A stretch of 64,000 bases of DNA. It comes from Nocardia coubleae NBRC 108252 (GTDB lineage: Bacteria; Actinomycetota; Actinomycetes; Mycobacteriales; Mycobacteriaceae). Where the stretch lies: assembly GCF_001612805.1 (NCBI RefSeq), contig NZ_BDBD01000021.1, positions 62,001 to 126,000 on the forward strand. Direction: 5' to 3'. A program made the position numbers and the translations under genes. Below, one piece after another: positions 8,645 through 17,533 of this stretch (position 1 is the first letter of the stretch; every line of letters begins with the position of its first letter). Below the pieces are notes generated by a model. That model was not told where the DNA came from. It did not search any database and was given only the letters and a program-made list of their open reading frames with translations.

Positions 8645-9895
8645 TCAGGCCCGACCGAAGGCGAGCGCGACGTTGTGCCCACCGAAGCCGAAGGAGTTGT
8701 TGATCGCGTACTCGATTTCCTGGCGACGGGCTTCCCCGTGCACCACATCGAGATCGATCTCCGGATCCTGGTTGTCCAGGTTCAGCGTCGGCGGAACGAT
8801 GCCGTCCCGAATCGCGAGCACAGTGAGCACCGACTCGAGGGCGCCGACGGCACCGATCGAGTGACCGAGTGCCGACTTCGGCGCGTACACCGAAGCGTGG
8901 TTACCCACCGCCAAGTTGATCGCGTTCGCCTCGGCGGTGTCGCCGATGGGAGTCGCGGTCGCGTGGGCGTTGATGTGGGTGATGTCGCGCTTGGTCAGAC
9001 CGGCGGTCTGCATCGCACGAGTCATCGCCCTGGCCGCACCGGTGCCCTCGGGATCGGGGGCGACCAGGTGGAAACCGTCGGAGGTGATGCCCGCACCCAG
9101 CAGACGCGCGTGGATGGTCGCACCGCGAGCCTTCGCGTGCTCCTCGGTCTCGATCGTCATGAGCGCGCCCGCTTCGCCGAAGACGAAGCCGTCACGATCC
9201 TTGTCGAACGGACGCGAAGCACCCTTGGGGTCGTCGTTGCGCGTGCTCATCGCCCGCATCATGGAGAACGCCGCGATCGGCACCGAGTCGATGAAGCCCT
9301 CGACGCCACCGGTGACGACCATGTCGGCGTCACCCATCACGATCATCCGCCACGCGTTGGCGATGGCCTCCGAACCCGACGAGCACGCCGAGACCGGAGT
9401 GACCACTCCCGCCCTGGCCTTCAGCTCTAGACCGACGACCGCCGACGGACCGTTCGGCATGACCATCTGAACAGCCAGCGGCGAGATCTTGCGATAGCCG
9501 CCGTTCTTCAGCTTGTCGACCGAGTCGATCAGCGCGTCGCCGCCACCGAGACCGGTACCGATCGCGACACCCAGGCGGTCGTGGTCGACCTCCGGGCTGC
9601 CCGCGTTCTTCCACACCTCGCGACCGAGCACGGTCGCCAGGCGCTCGACATACGCCATACGGCGGATCTCGACCCGGCTCAGGAGGGTGTCGGGGCTGAC
9701 TTTCAGGTGACCGCCGATACGCACCGGCAGGTCGTATTCCTCGATGAAGGAATCCTCGAGAACGTCGATTCCGCTCTCACCGTTGAGGAGTCCCTTCCAC
9801 GTCGCATCGACATCACCCGCGATCGACGTGGTCGCCGCCATGCTGGTGACGACGACGTTGGGGAAATTCCCGTTCAAGGTGGAAGGAGTGGTCAC
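8645..9895 (-). CDS. kasA: beta-ketoacyl-ACP synthase KasA (FAS-II)
   Basis: 416 residues, full length for KasA. Catalytic residues fall at the numbering known for the M. tuberculosis enzyme: Cys171 (VSACSSG), His311 (INAHATATP), Lys340 and His345 (APKSALGHS). It condenses malonyl-AcpM with growing acyl-AcpM in the cytoplasmic FAS-II complex that builds meromycolate chains. It begins 11 bp after acpM. M. tuberculosis carries a second gene, kasB, between kasA and accD6; here only 106 bp separate them, so there is no kasB at this position. The gene product is the expected target class of thiolactomycin-type inhibitors. Confidence 0.96.
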   Translation of the reverse strand: MTTPSTLNGNFPNVVVTSMAATTSIAGDVDATWKGLLNGESGIDVLEDSFIEEYDLPVRIGGHLKVSPDTLLSRVEIRRMAYVERLATVLGREVWKNAGSPEVDHDRLGVAIGTGLGGGDALIDSVDKLKNGGYRKISPLAVQMVMPNGPSAVVGLELKARAGVVTPVSACSSGSEAIANAWRMIVMGDADMVVTGGVEGFIDSVPIAAFSMMRAMSTRNDDPKGASRPFDKDRDGFVFGEAGALMTIETEEHAKARGATIHARLLGAGITSDGFHLVAPDPEGTGAARAMTRAMQTAGLTKRDITHINAHATATPIGDTAEANAINLAVGNHASVYAPKSALGHSIGAVGALESVLTVLAIRDGIVPPTLNLDNQDPEIDLDVVHGEARRQEIEYAINNSFGFGGHNVALAFGRA

Positions 9896-9906
9896 TGGTT
9901 CAGCCT

Positions 9907-10206
9907 CTACTCGGCGTCGAACTTGGCCTTGAGCTCCGCGGCGGCGTCGGAGTTCTCCGCCTCGAGCTTCTGGATGTAGGAGACAGCGTCACCCACGGTC
10001 TTCAGGCTGGCGAGATCCTCGTCGGGGATCTTGACGCCGTACTTGTCCTCGGTCTGCACAGCGATCTCGACCATGGACAGCGAGTCGATGTCCAGGTCGT
10101 CGACGAAGGACTTCTCGATGGTCACCTCGGAGGGTTCGATACCCGTAACCTCTTCGATGATCTTGCCGAGTTCTTCGACGATCTGTTCCTGGGTCAGAGC
10201 GGCCAC
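9907..10206 (-). CDS. acpM: meromycolate-extension acyl carrier protein AcpM
   Basis: 99 residues from a GTG at 10206, chosen because AAGGGAG lies 8 nt upstream and the product then begins VAALTQEQIVEEL like other AcpM proteins. Seen: phosphopantetheine site D-S-L in FVDDLDIDSLSMVE, with Ser42 as the attachment residue, and a charged C-terminal extension beyond the usual ACP core (SDAAAELKAKFDAE), shorter than in mycobacteria. It carries the growing chain between FabD, KasA and the other FAS-II enzymes. It lies between fabD (83 bp upstream) and kasA (11 bp downstream). Confidence 0.95.
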   Translation of the reverse strand: MAALTQEQIVEELGKIIEEVTGIEPSEVTIEKSFVDDLDIDSLSMVEIAVQTEDKYGVKIPDEDLASLKTVGDAVSYIQKLEAENSDAAAELKAKFDAE

Positions 10207-10289
10207 TTTGGTGGCTCCCTTCTTGTTTCTCATTTGTAGGGTCTTGAACAGCCGACGCACTTCGTCGTGCGCGACCGCCGGGGGGAAAG

Positions 10290-11204
10290 CTAGCCCGCGG
10301 AGGTGAGTCCGGCCAACGCGGGGAGGTCTTCGGGAGTCTTGAGGGCGAGGTTGGGGGTGCCCTTCAGTTCCCGTTTGGCGATGCCGACCAGGGTGCCCGC
10401 CGGTGGCAGTTCTGCCACCGCCGAGACGCCCGCGGCGCGGACGGTCTCGGTGCACAGGTCCCAGCGCACGGGACGGGTGACCTGCGCGGCGAGCTTGTCG
10501 ATCGCGTCGGCGCCCGAGGTGACCGGTTGTCCGTCGAAGTTCGACAGCAGCGTCCGGATCGGGTCGCTCGGCGAGATCTGGGCGATGGCATCGGCGACAG
10601 CTGCCTGTGCCGGGGCCATGAAAACGGTGTGGAACGCACCGGCGACGGGCAATGCGCGGACCCGTGCCTTCTCCGGCGGGTTCGCGGCGAGCTCCGCCAG
10701 AGCTTCCAGGCGGCCCGCCGCGACGATCTGGCCTACCGCGTTGCGGTTGGCCGGGACGAGATCGAGTTCGGCGAGCCGTGCGAGCACGGTGGCTTCGTCG
10801 CCACCGAGCACCGCGGACATGCCGGTCGGTTCCTGCGCACACGCCTTGGCCATCTCCCGGCCGCGGATGGCGGCCAGGCTGACGGCCTCGTCCGGGGTGA
10901 TGACGCCCGCGACAGCGGCCGCGGCGAATTCGCCGACCGAATGCCCGGCGACGATCGTATCCGCAGGAAGGGTTTCGGGGGCGATTTCGGCGAAGGCCAG
11001 CAGTGCGGCCGCGACCACGAGCGGCTGCGTCACCGAGGTGTCGACGATCTCCTCCGCCGTCGCGGTGGTGCCGAGACGGACCAGGTCGAGGCCGGCGGCC
11101 TTCGACCACAGCTCGAGGCGATCAGCCGCACCGGGGAGTGCGAGCCAGGGCGTGAGCATGCCGGGTGTCTGGGACCCCTGTCCAGGGGTGAACAACGCGA
11201 TCAC
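10290..11204 (-). CDS. fabD: malonyl-CoA:ACP transacylase FabD
   Basis: 304 residues. Seen: N-terminal FTPGQGSQTPGM loop, nucleophile Ser89 in GHSVGE, general base His192 in AGAFHTVFM, and the NAVGQIVAAG segment. It transfers malonyl from CoA to AcpM to supply FAS-II. Translation probably begins at a GTG (11204) with a G-rich stretch directly upstream, a weak site. It is the first gene of the FAS-II set and follows the PucR-type regulator by 127 bp, a gap that could hold its own promoter. Confidence 0.95.
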   Translation of the reverse strand: MIALFTPGQGSQTPGMLTPWLALPGAADRLELWSKAAGLDLVRLGTTATAEEIVDTSVTQPLVVAAALLAFAEIAPETLPADTIVAGHSVGEFAAAAVAGVITPDEAVSLAAIRGREMAKACAQEPTGMSAVLGGDEATVLARLAELDLVPANRNAVGQIVAAGRLEALAELAANPPEKARVRALPVAGAFHTVFMAPAQAAVADAIAQISPSDPIRTLLSNFDGQPVTSGADAIDKLAAQVTRPVRWDLCTETVRAAGVSAVAELPPAGTLVGIAKRELKGTPNLALKTPEDLPALAGLTSAG

Positions 11205-11331
11205 CCCCTAAGAAAACACTGTGACCCCCGCCGCACGAGATGTCGGCGCGAATGAAGGTTTGGAACGCGTTTTGTAGGGGTCCCACAAAATCCGAGGTGG
11301 GGCGTCCGGATCGACCGATTCACGAATCCCG

Positions 11332-12663
11332 TTACAGGGGGTCGTGAGCCATTGGGGTTGGCGGGGTTTCCGTGACAGAAGTGGATGATTCGTTATGCGT
11401 TCGTGTCAAACGGCCCACTGTGGCCGCGATCCGGAGCACATAAGCGTCGCGGGGATTGAGCGGATCACGTCCGGTCACCTCGCCGATTCGCTTGAGGCGA
11501 TACCGGACAGTATTTGGATGGACGTACAGCTGACGCGCGCACGTTTCTACTGCTCCGCCACAATCCAGGTAGGCGTCCAATGTGTCGGACAACGAAGATC
11601 CGGCCGACGCCAACGGGAGGACAACATACTCGTTCAGCGCCTCTATCGCAGCTCTATCGCCCAGCAGGGCCCGTTCCGGTAACAACTCCGAGGCGTGAAC
11701 GGGCCTTGGCGCGCCTCGCCACCCGACAACGGCCTCCATTCCGGCCAAGGCCTCGATGGCGGAGGCGTGCGCGGCGCCGAGGGTGCGCATGGTCGGGCCG
11801 ATCACCACCGGACCGTCGGAGAACACCTCGGCGAGCAGATCCGACAGGAACGGCGAACCGATCCCCGCGTCGCCCAGGTGCCCGCTGACCACCATCACCA
11901 GCCGCGCGCCCTGCACGACCGCGAGCGCGGCGCGACCGTGCCTGGTCGCGATGGTGTGCACCGCCCCGACCGTCGACACACCCTGGTCCTGCGGCGGGGT
12001 GCCGACGAGCACCGTTGCCGGTGCGGTGGCGTCCCAGTTCAACGTGGCCGCCCGGGAGAGCATGTCCGGGCCCGTGTCCCCGCGCACCACCGCGTCGACC
12101 ACCAGCGCCTCGAGGCGGGTGTCCCAGGCGCCCCGCGATTCGGCGGCGCTCGCGTACACCGAGGCGGCCGCGAAACCGAGCTCACGCCCGTATCGCAGCA
12201 CCGCCTCGGTGAGCGCGACCAGCTGCCGGTCGTTGCGGGCCAGGGCGGGCAGCCATTGTTCGAAGAAGTCCATGGCCACCCGGACCATGTCCACGGTCTG
12301 GCGCAGCGTGAGCCGCCGCGCCAGATCCTGGGGAATCACCTGGAAGGCGTCCAGGCTGAAGCGAATGTCGGATTCGGGATCCTGCAACCACTCCAGGAAG
12401 TTCACCACCGCGGTCTGCACCAGCATCTGGACGCCTGCCCGCTGGGCAGCGTCCAGATCGGCGAAGAACGGCAACCGGTCCTGCATCGCGCCGACCGCCT
12501 CGGTCGACAGCCGACCCGAGAACTGCTTGACCCGTCGCAGCAGCGTGTCGGGCAGCGGGTCACGGGTCTGCCGGTTCGGGGACAGTGCCCCGGTCGGCAG
12601 GTAGACCTCGTGCGTGCTTGTGCCCTCGGTGATCCGACGGGGCCGCGGCGGTTTGCGCTCCAC
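11332..12663 (-). CDS. PucR/CdaR-type helix-turn-helix regulator (Rv2242-like)
   Basis: 443 residues from the GTG at 12663, 14 bp after the aceE stop; the longer frame overlapping aceE is only an overlap artefact. The N-terminal half is helical and unannotated, the middle is a GGDEF-like CdaR domain, and the C-terminus is a PucR helix-turn-helix (DTLDAYLDCGGAVETCARQL then YVHPNTVRYRLKRIGEVTG). It sits between aceE and fabD exactly where M. tuberculosis has Rv2242. Its place suggests control of the fatty-acid and pyruvate dehydrogenase genes on either side; that role is inferred from position. No strong ribosome binding site is visible at the start, so translational coupling to aceE is likely. 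Confidence 0.88.
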   Translation of the reverse strand: MERKPPRPRRITEGTSTHEVYLPTGALSPNRQTRDPLPDTLLRRVKQFSGRLSTEAVGAMQDRLPFFADLDAAQRAGVQMLVQTAVVNFLEWLQDPESDIRFSLDAFQVIPQDLARRLTLRQTVDMVRVAMDFFEQWLPALARNDRQLVALTEAVLRYGRELGFAAASVYASAAESRGAWDTRLEALVVDAVVRGDTGPDMLSRAATLNWDATAPATVLVGTPPQDQGVSTVGAVHTIATRHGRAALAVVQGARLVMVVSGHLGDAGIGSPFLSDLLAEVFSDGPVVIGPTMRTLGAAHASAIEALAGMEAVVGWRGAPRPVHASELLPERALLGDRAAIEALNEYVVLPLASAGSSLSDTLDAYLDCGGAVETCARQLYVHPNTVRYRLKRIGEVTGRDPLNPRDAYVLRIAATVGRLTRTHNESSTSVTETPPTPMAHDPL

Positions 12664-12677
12664 AGTCCAATAGTCCG

Positions 12678-15551
12678 CTACGCCAGTTCCTCCGGTGCGT
12701 CCGCACTCGGCTTCGGCGCGGCGGACACATCGTCGATGCGGTATTTCGCGGCCGCTTCCACCGCCTTGGCCTTGTCGAAGGTGCCGTCTTTCACCAGGCC
12801 TTCGAGCACCGCGACGACGATGGACTCCGCGTCGACGTTGAATACCCGGCGGGCGGCGGGACGGGTGTCGGAGAAGCCGAACCCGTCGGTGCCGAGGGTG
12901 ATGTAGTCGCCGGGCACCCACTGCCGGATCTGATCGGGAACCGCGCGCATCCAGTCGGTGGCGGCCACCACCGGTCCACGTGCCGAGGCGAGCGCCTCGG
13001 TGACGTAGGCGACGCCGGGGTCGGCATCGGGGTGCTTGAGCGCGTGGATCTCCTTCTCGACGGCTTCCTTGCGCAACTCGCCGAACGAGGTCACCGACCA
13101 CACGTCGGCGGCCACATCCCACTCCTGCGCCAGGATCTGCTGGGCGCGCAGACCGGCGGGCACGGTCACGCCGGAGACCAGGATCTGGGCGCGCACCTCG
13201 CCCTCACCACCGCGCTGGTACAGGTACAGGCCCTTGAGCAAGCCGGCCACGTCGAGGTCGTCGGGCTCGGCCGGTTGCTGGTAGGGCTCGTTGTAGAGCG
13301 TGATGTAGTAGAAAATGTTCTCCCCGCCGAAGGTTCCGGTCTCCTGCGGGTGGGTACCCGGCAGCGTGCCCGGATCCGGGTTGCCGCCGCCGTACATGCG
13401 GCGCAGACCGTCGCGCACGATGTGGGCGATCTCGAACGAGAACGCCGGGTCGTAGGTGACCACGGCCGGGTTGGTCGAGGCGAGCAGCAGCGAATGCCCG
13501 TCGTTGTGCTGCAGGCCCTCACCGGTGAGTGTGGTCCGCCCGGCCGTCGCCCCGAGGACGAAGCCGCGGGCCAGCTGGTCGGCCGCGGCCCACAGGCCGT
13601 CGCCGGTGCGCTGGAAACCGAACATCGAATAGAAGATGTAGAGCGGGATCATCGGCTCGCCGTGCGTGGCGTACGCGGTGCCCGCCGCCGTGAACGACGC
13701 CGTCGACCCGGCCTCGTTGATCCCCTCGTGCAGGATCTGGCCGACGTTGCTCTCCTTGTAGGCGAGCATCAGTTCCGCGTCGACGGAGGTGTAGAGCTGG
13801 CCGTTGCGGTTGTAGATCTTCAGCGACGGGAACCAGGAGTCCATGCCGAAGGTGCGTGCCTCGTCCGGGATGATCGGCACGATGCGCTTGCCGATCTCCT
13901 TGTCGCGCAACAGTTCCTTCATCAACCGGACCAGCGCCATCGTGGTCGCCACGTTCTGCTTGCCCGAGCCCTTGCGCACCGAGCGGTAGGCCTCGTCGCC
14001 CGGCAGCGTCAACGGCTTTGCTGCACTTCGCCGTTCGGGCAGGTACCCACCGAGCGCCTTGCGCCTGGCCTGCATGTACTGGATCTCCGGCGCGTCCTGG
14101 CCGGGGTGGTAGTACGGGGGCAGGTACGGGTCCTTCTCCAGTTCCGCGTCCGAGATCGGGATGCGCTGCAGATCGCGGAAGTCCTTGAGGTCCTGCAGCG
14201 TCAGCTTCTTCATCTGGTGGGTGGCGTTGCGGCCCTCGAAGTGCTTGCCGAGGGTGTAGCCCTTGATGGTCTTGGCCAGGATCACCGTCGGCTGGCCCTT
14301 GTGCGTCATCGCCGCCGCGTACGCCGCGTAGACCTTGCGGTAGTCGTGGCCGCCGCGCTTGAGGTTCCAGATCTCGTTGTCGGACATGTTCTGCACCAGC
14401 GCCTTGGTGCGCGGGTCGCGGCCGAAGAAGTGATCGCGCACATAGGCGCCGTCGTTGGCCTTGTAGGTCTGGAAATCGCCGTCGGGGGTGGTGTTCATCA
14501 GGTTCACCAGGGCACCGTCGCGGTCGGCGCCGAGCAGCGCGTCCCACTCCCGGCCCCAGACCACCTTGATGACGTTCCAGCCCGCGCCGCGGAAGAACGA
14601 CTCGAGTTCCTGGATGATCTTGCCGTTACCGCGCACCGGTCCGTCGAGGCGCTGCAGGTTGCAGTTGATGACGAACGTCAGGTTGTCGAGCGCCTCGTTG
14701 GCGGCCACCTGGATCAGGCCGCGCGATTCGGGTTCGTCCATCTCGCCGTCGCCGAGGAACGCCCACACGTGCTGGTCGGAGGTGTCCTTGATGCCGCGAT
14801 CGTGCAGGTAGTGGTTGAACCTGGCCTGGTAGATCGCGTTCATCGGGCCCAAGCCCATCGAGACCGTCGGGAACTCCCAGAAGTCGGTCATCAGGCGCGG
14901 ATGCGGGTAGGACGGCAGGCCCTTGCCGAGGCCGCCGTGGCTGTATTCCTGCCGGAACCCGTCGAGCCGGTCGGTGCTCAGGCGACCCTCGAGGAATGCG
15001 CGCGCGTAGATGCCGGGCGAGGCGTGGCCCTGGATGTAGATGTGGTCGCCGCCGCCGGGATGGTCCTTGCCACGGAAGAAGTGGTTGAAACCCACCTCGT
15101 AGAGCGCCGCCGACGAGGCGTACGTCGAAATATGCCCGCCCACACCGATTCCGGGACGCTGCGCGCGATGCACCATGATCGCGGCGTTCCAGCGGATCCA
15201 GGCGCGGTAGCGGCGCTCCACCTCCTCGTCGCCGGGGAACCACGGCTCGTTCTCGGTGGGGATCGTGTTGACGTAATCGGTGGAGGTGAGCGCGGGAATC
15301 GACACGCGACGCTCACCGGCGCGTTCGAGCAACCGCAACATCAGGTAGCGCGCGCGGCCCGGGCCTTCCCGGTCGAGCATCTCGTCGAAGGACTCCAGCC
15401 ATTCGCTGGTTTCCTCCGGATCGATATCGGGTAGATACGATGCCACGCCTTCGCGGATCACCCGCACGCGTTCCCCGGTGGGTTTGGCACCGGGCGCCGC
15501 GGGGTCGGTCGGCGAATCGGAAGAAGCTGCAGAGTGGATCAGGTCGGTCAA
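12678..15551 (-). CDS. aceE: pyruvate dehydrogenase E1 component AceE (homodimeric type)
   Basis: 957 residues from a TTG at 15551, selected because GAGGAG lies 6 nt upstream; this removes 26 residues of spurious N-terminus. Seen: conserved start RVRVIREGVASYLPDIDPEE, thiamine-diphosphate motif (FLGDGEMDEPESRG, near residue 255), TSTDYVNTIP, and the C-terminal transketolase domain (TDGFGFSDTRPAARR). It decarboxylates pyruvate and acetylates the lipoyl E2 in the cytoplasmic dehydrogenase complex. It is about 50 residues longer than the 901-residue M. tuberculosis protein as I recall it, mostly in the N-terminus and in a glycine-rich loop (MYGGGNPDPGTLPGTHP). It precedes the PucR gene by 14 bp. 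Confidence 0.95.
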   Translation of the reverse strand: MTDLIHSAASSDSPTDPAAPGAKPTGERVRVIREGVASYLPDIDPEETSEWLESFDEMLDREGPGRARYLMLRLLERAGERRVSIPALTSTDYVNTIPTENEPWFPGDEEVERRYRAWIRWNAAIMVHRAQRPGIGVGGHISTYASSAALYEVGFNHFFRGKDHPGGGDHIYIQGHASPGIYARAFLEGRLSTDRLDGFRQEYSHGGLGKGLPSYPHPRLMTDFWEFPTVSMGLGPMNAIYQARFNHYLHDRGIKDTSDQHVWAFLGDGEMDEPESRGLIQVAANEALDNLTFVINCNLQRLDGPVRGNGKIIQELESFFRGAGWNVIKVVWGREWDALLGADRDGALVNLMNTTPDGDFQTYKANDGAYVRDHFFGRDPRTKALVQNMSDNEIWNLKRGGHDYRKVYAAYAAAMTHKGQPTVILAKTIKGYTLGKHFEGRNATHQMKKLTLQDLKDFRDLQRIPISDAELEKDPYLPPYYHPGQDAPEIQYMQARRKALGGYLPERRSAAKPLTLPGDEAYRSVRKGSGKQNVATTMALVRLMKELLRDKEIGKRIVPIIPDEARTFGMDSWFPSLKIYNRNGQLYTSVDAELMLAYKESNVGQILHEGINEAGSTASFTAAGTAYATHGEPMIPLYIFYSMFGFQRTGDGLWAAADQLARGFVLGATAGRTTLTGEGLQHNDGHSLLLASTNPAVVTYDPAFSFEIAHIVRDGLRRMYGGGNPDPGTLPGTHPQETGTFGGENIFYYITLYNEPYQQPAEPDDLDVAGLLKGLYLYQRGGEGEVRAQILVSGVTVPAGLRAQQILAQEWDVAADVWSVTSFGELRKEAVEKEIHALKHPDADPGVAYVTEALASARGPVVAATDWMRAVPDQIRQWVPGDYITLGTDGFGFSDTRPAARRVFNVDAESIVVAVLEGLVKDGTFDKAKAVEAAAKYRIDDVSAAPKPSADAPEELA

Positions 15552-15645
15552 ATCTGCTCCTCGTACTGGGGGCTGAACTGCTTGTCGGCGTCGCGGTCCC
15601 CGGGCTTGCCCGCTTGGTGTGCGGAGCACCCGTCTCGAAAGGTTC

Positions 15646-15678
15646 GGGCGACCCCCATCCTTGCCGAAAGGGTCGCCC
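15646..15678 (-). promoter_or_regulatory. hairpin in the aceE upstream region
   Basis: Perfect 9-bp inverted repeat GGGCGACCC / GGGTCGCCC with a 15-nt loop, about 95 bp before the aceE start and within the divergent aceE/lipoprotein spacer. It may be a 5'-UTR structure or an operator; no T-run follows it on either strand. Confidence 0.4.
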
Positions 15679-15757
15679 AGGTCATCATCTCAGCAGGAAA
15701 TCCACTAGATTCGCGATGGACCTACCGGTCAGTGAAGTGAGAGGGAACGGTTCGACG

Positions 15758-16315
15758 ATGAGGGTGCCGCACGCGCGCAGACTCGGGCTGATCTGTGCAT
15801 CGGTCGCGGTGATCGCCGGTTCGGTGATCGCCGGGTGCGCCCAGCAGGTCACCGGAAACCCGACCACAGACCCCGCCGAAGTCGCCGCCTACAAGACCGA
15901 GGCGGCCGCGTCGTCCTCGGCGGCCGCGTCCTCCCGTGCGGCGGCCGCCCGGACCAAGGCCATCGAGGACAATTGCGGGCAGTTCCCCACCACCACCGGT
16001 GCGGGCGTCACCGCCTACAACGACTTCGTGAAGGCCCACGACGAGAACGCCCCCGACTACGCCGCCAAGCGCGAGGCCGCGGCCGTCGCGCTCGATACCG
16101 CCGCGACGGCCGTCGAGTCCGGTGTCGCCGCCGCCGCGGGCGCCCTGCCGACCGAGCTGGCCGACAAGTTCACCGCCTATGTCGTCGCCGCGCGCGAGCT
16201 GTCCGCCGAGACCCGGAAGATGACCTACAGCTCCGCGGTCGGCGGTCTCAACGATGCGAGCCGCAAAATCAATCAGGCGCGTACCGAGGTACAACAGGCC
16301 TGCCCACGGCGCTGA
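15758..16315 (+). CDS. alanine-rich lipoprotein
   Basis: 185 residues from the ATG at 15758 (GAGGGAA about 11 nt upstream; an ATG at 15717 is an alternative). Seen: signal peptide with positively charged start, hydrophobic core and lipobox VIAGC, so the mature protein is lipid-anchored at Cys27 or nearby and faces outward. The mature part is helical, with an Ala/Ser-rich segment (EAAASSSAAASSRAAAAR) and two cysteines (DNCGQF and QQACPRR) that could form a disulphide. It occupies the place of Rv2240c in M. tuberculosis. Function is unknown; divergent from aceE. Confidence 0.8.
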   Translation: MRVPHARRLGLICASVAVIAGSVIAGCAQQVTGNPTTDPAEVAAYKTEAAASSSAAASSRAAAARTKAIEDNCGQFPTTTGAGVTAYNDFVKAHDENAPDYAAKREAAAVALDTAATAVESGVAAAAGALPTELADKFTAYVVAARELSAETRKMTYSSAVGGLNDASRKINQARTEVQQACPRR

Positions 16316-16433
16316 ATTCACGTCGCCGACACGCGGCGTACGGTACCGATTCATCCGATCGGCTTGCGCTGCGGCCGATAACCATGTTCGCTTGCACGTA
16401 TCTTACTGTCGGCAGTTTAGGGAGGACACCACC

Positions 16434-16856
16434 GTGGTCGCCGCGGCGGACGCGCAGAACTACGCTCAGAAGCTTGGCATTTCTCACGGCTTGGTTGTTC
16501 AGGAATTGGGCTGGGACGAGGACACCGACGACGCATTGCGCGCCGAGATCGAGGAGATCACGGGCGGCGAGATGGTCGACGAAGACTCCGACGAGGTCGT
16601 CGACGCCGTCCTGCTGTGGTGGCGAGAAGGTGACGGCGATCTGGCCGACGAGCTGATGGATGCCATCAGCCCGCTGGCAGACGAAGGGTTCATCTGGGTC
16701 CTCACCCCCAAAACCGGTCAACCGGGCCATGTCGATCCGAGCGAGATCGCCGAAGCCGCACCCACGGCCGGCCTGACCCAGACATCAACCATCAGCCTCG
16801 GCAGCTGGACGGGCTCGCGCCTGGTTCAGCCGAAGGCACCGTCCAAACAGCGCTGA
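16434..16856 (+). CDS. DUF3052 family protein (Rv2239c-like)
   Basis: 140 residues from a GTG at 16434 with AGGGAGG 8 nt upstream, so the longer 200-residue frame is not used. The protein is acidic and matches the actinobacterial DUF3052 family: conserved GLVVQELGWDEDTDD near the start, VVDAVLLWWREGDGDL in the middle, and FIWVLTPKTG(Q/R)PG toward the end. No catalytic motif is evident. It lies between the lipoprotein and ahpE, the same order as in M. tuberculosis. Biochemical role unknown. Confidence 0.88.
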   Translation: MVAAADAQNYAQKLGISHGLVVQELGWDEDTDDALRAEIEEITGGEMVDEDSDEVVDAVLLWWREGDGDLADELMDAISPLADEGFIWVLTPKTGQPGHVDPSEIAEAAPTAGLTQTSTISLGSWTGSRLVQPKAPSKQR

Positions 16857-16930
16857 AACCGCCGTTCGCTAAGGTCTCAGCCGGACGAGAACGCTCGGCT
16901 GAGACCCGACACGACGACAGGAACTCCCCT

Positions 16931-17395
16931 ATGCCGCTAGAGGTTGGCACTCTCGCGCCGGATTTCACGCTCAAGGACCAGAACAACCAGCCCGTCACCC
17001 TGTCGGACTACCGGGGCAAGAAGAATGTCCTGCTGGTGTTCTATCCGCTCGCCTTCACCGGCATCTGCCAGGGTGAGCTGTGCAAGGTGCGTGACGAGCT
17101 GCCCAAATTCCAGAACGACGACGCCGAGATCCTCGCGATCTCCGTCGGCCCACCACCCACCCACAAGATCTGGGCGGCCGAACAGGGCTACCTGTTCCCC
17201 CTGCTGTCCGACTTCTGGCCGCACGGCGCCGTCGCCCAGGCCTACGACGTCTTCAACGAGAAATCCGGCTACCCGAACCGCGGCACCTTCGTGATCGACA
17301 AGTCCGGATACATCACTTTCGCGGAGATGAACGGGCCCGGAGAGGCCCGTGACCAGGCGGCTTGGGAGAAAGCGCTGGCCGCGCTAGATTCATAA
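16931..17395 (+). CDS. ahpE: AhpE-type peroxiredoxin with an extra cysteine
   Basis: 154 residues. Seen: thioredoxin-fold peroxiredoxin with peroxidatic Cys46 in PLAFTGICQGEL, and the family segment ISVGPPPTHKIWA. It reduces peroxides and peroxynitrite in the cytoplasm. As I recall, M. tuberculosis AhpE is a one-cysteine enzyme with Asp at the position where this protein has Cys51 (GELCKVRDELP). A cysteine five residues after the peroxidatic one matches the resolving Cys50 of E. coli BCP, so this protein may form an intramolecular disulphide. It ends just before a hairpin and tRNA-Val. Confidence 0.93.
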   Translation: MPLEVGTLAPDFTLKDQNNQPVTLSDYRGKKNVLLVFYPLAFTGICQGELCKVRDELPKFQNDDAEILAISVGPPPTHKIWAAEQGYLFPLLSDFWPHGAVAQAYDVFNEKSGYPNRGTFVIDKSGYITFAEMNGPGEARDQAAWEKALAALDS

Positions 17396-17403
17396 CCCGA
17401 CAC

Positions 17404-17420
17404 CGCCGGTCCCACCGGCG
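17404..17420 (+). terminator. short hairpin after ahpE
   Basis: Perfect 7-bp stem CGCCGGT / ACCGGCG with a 3-nt loop between the ahpE stop and tRNA-Val. There is no T-run, so termination is weak or the hairpin is a processing site. Confidence 0.4.
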
Positions 17421-17426
17421 ATGCAG

Positions 17427-17498
17427 GGGCGTATAGCTCAGCGGTAGAGCACTGGTTTTACACACCAGCGGTCGGGGGTTCGATCCCCTCTGCGCCCA
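17427..17498 (+). tRNA. tRNA-Val (anticodon TAC)
   Basis: 72-nt cloverleaf. The acceptor stem GGGCGTA pairs with TGCGCCC (one G-T pair), the D arm contains TAGCTCAGCGGTAGAGC, the anticodon stem CTGGT/ACCAG closes loop TTTACAC, giving TAC for GTA valine codons, and the T arm is GGGGGTTCGATCCCC. CCA is not encoded (ACA follows). Confidence 0.95.
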
Positions 17499-17533
17499 CA
17501 TCTTGTCGCACACGTTCGGTTCGCACGTCACCG

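Noticed and set aside
6622..8703. 693-codon plus-strand frame
   Set aside because: Antisense to accD6 and part of HxlR; no domain or ribosome binding site, and composition is that of a shadow frame.
9907..11109. possible FabD-AcpM fusion of 400 residues
   Set aside because: The N-terminal part is a shifted frame of fabD. AcpM starts at 10206 with its own Shine-Dalgarno.
13032..15434. 800-codon open frame on the plus strand
   Set aside because: It is antisense to aceE, whose catalytic motifs are intact. Its translation has the Arg/Val/His-rich look of a third-position-GC shadow and no recognisable domain.
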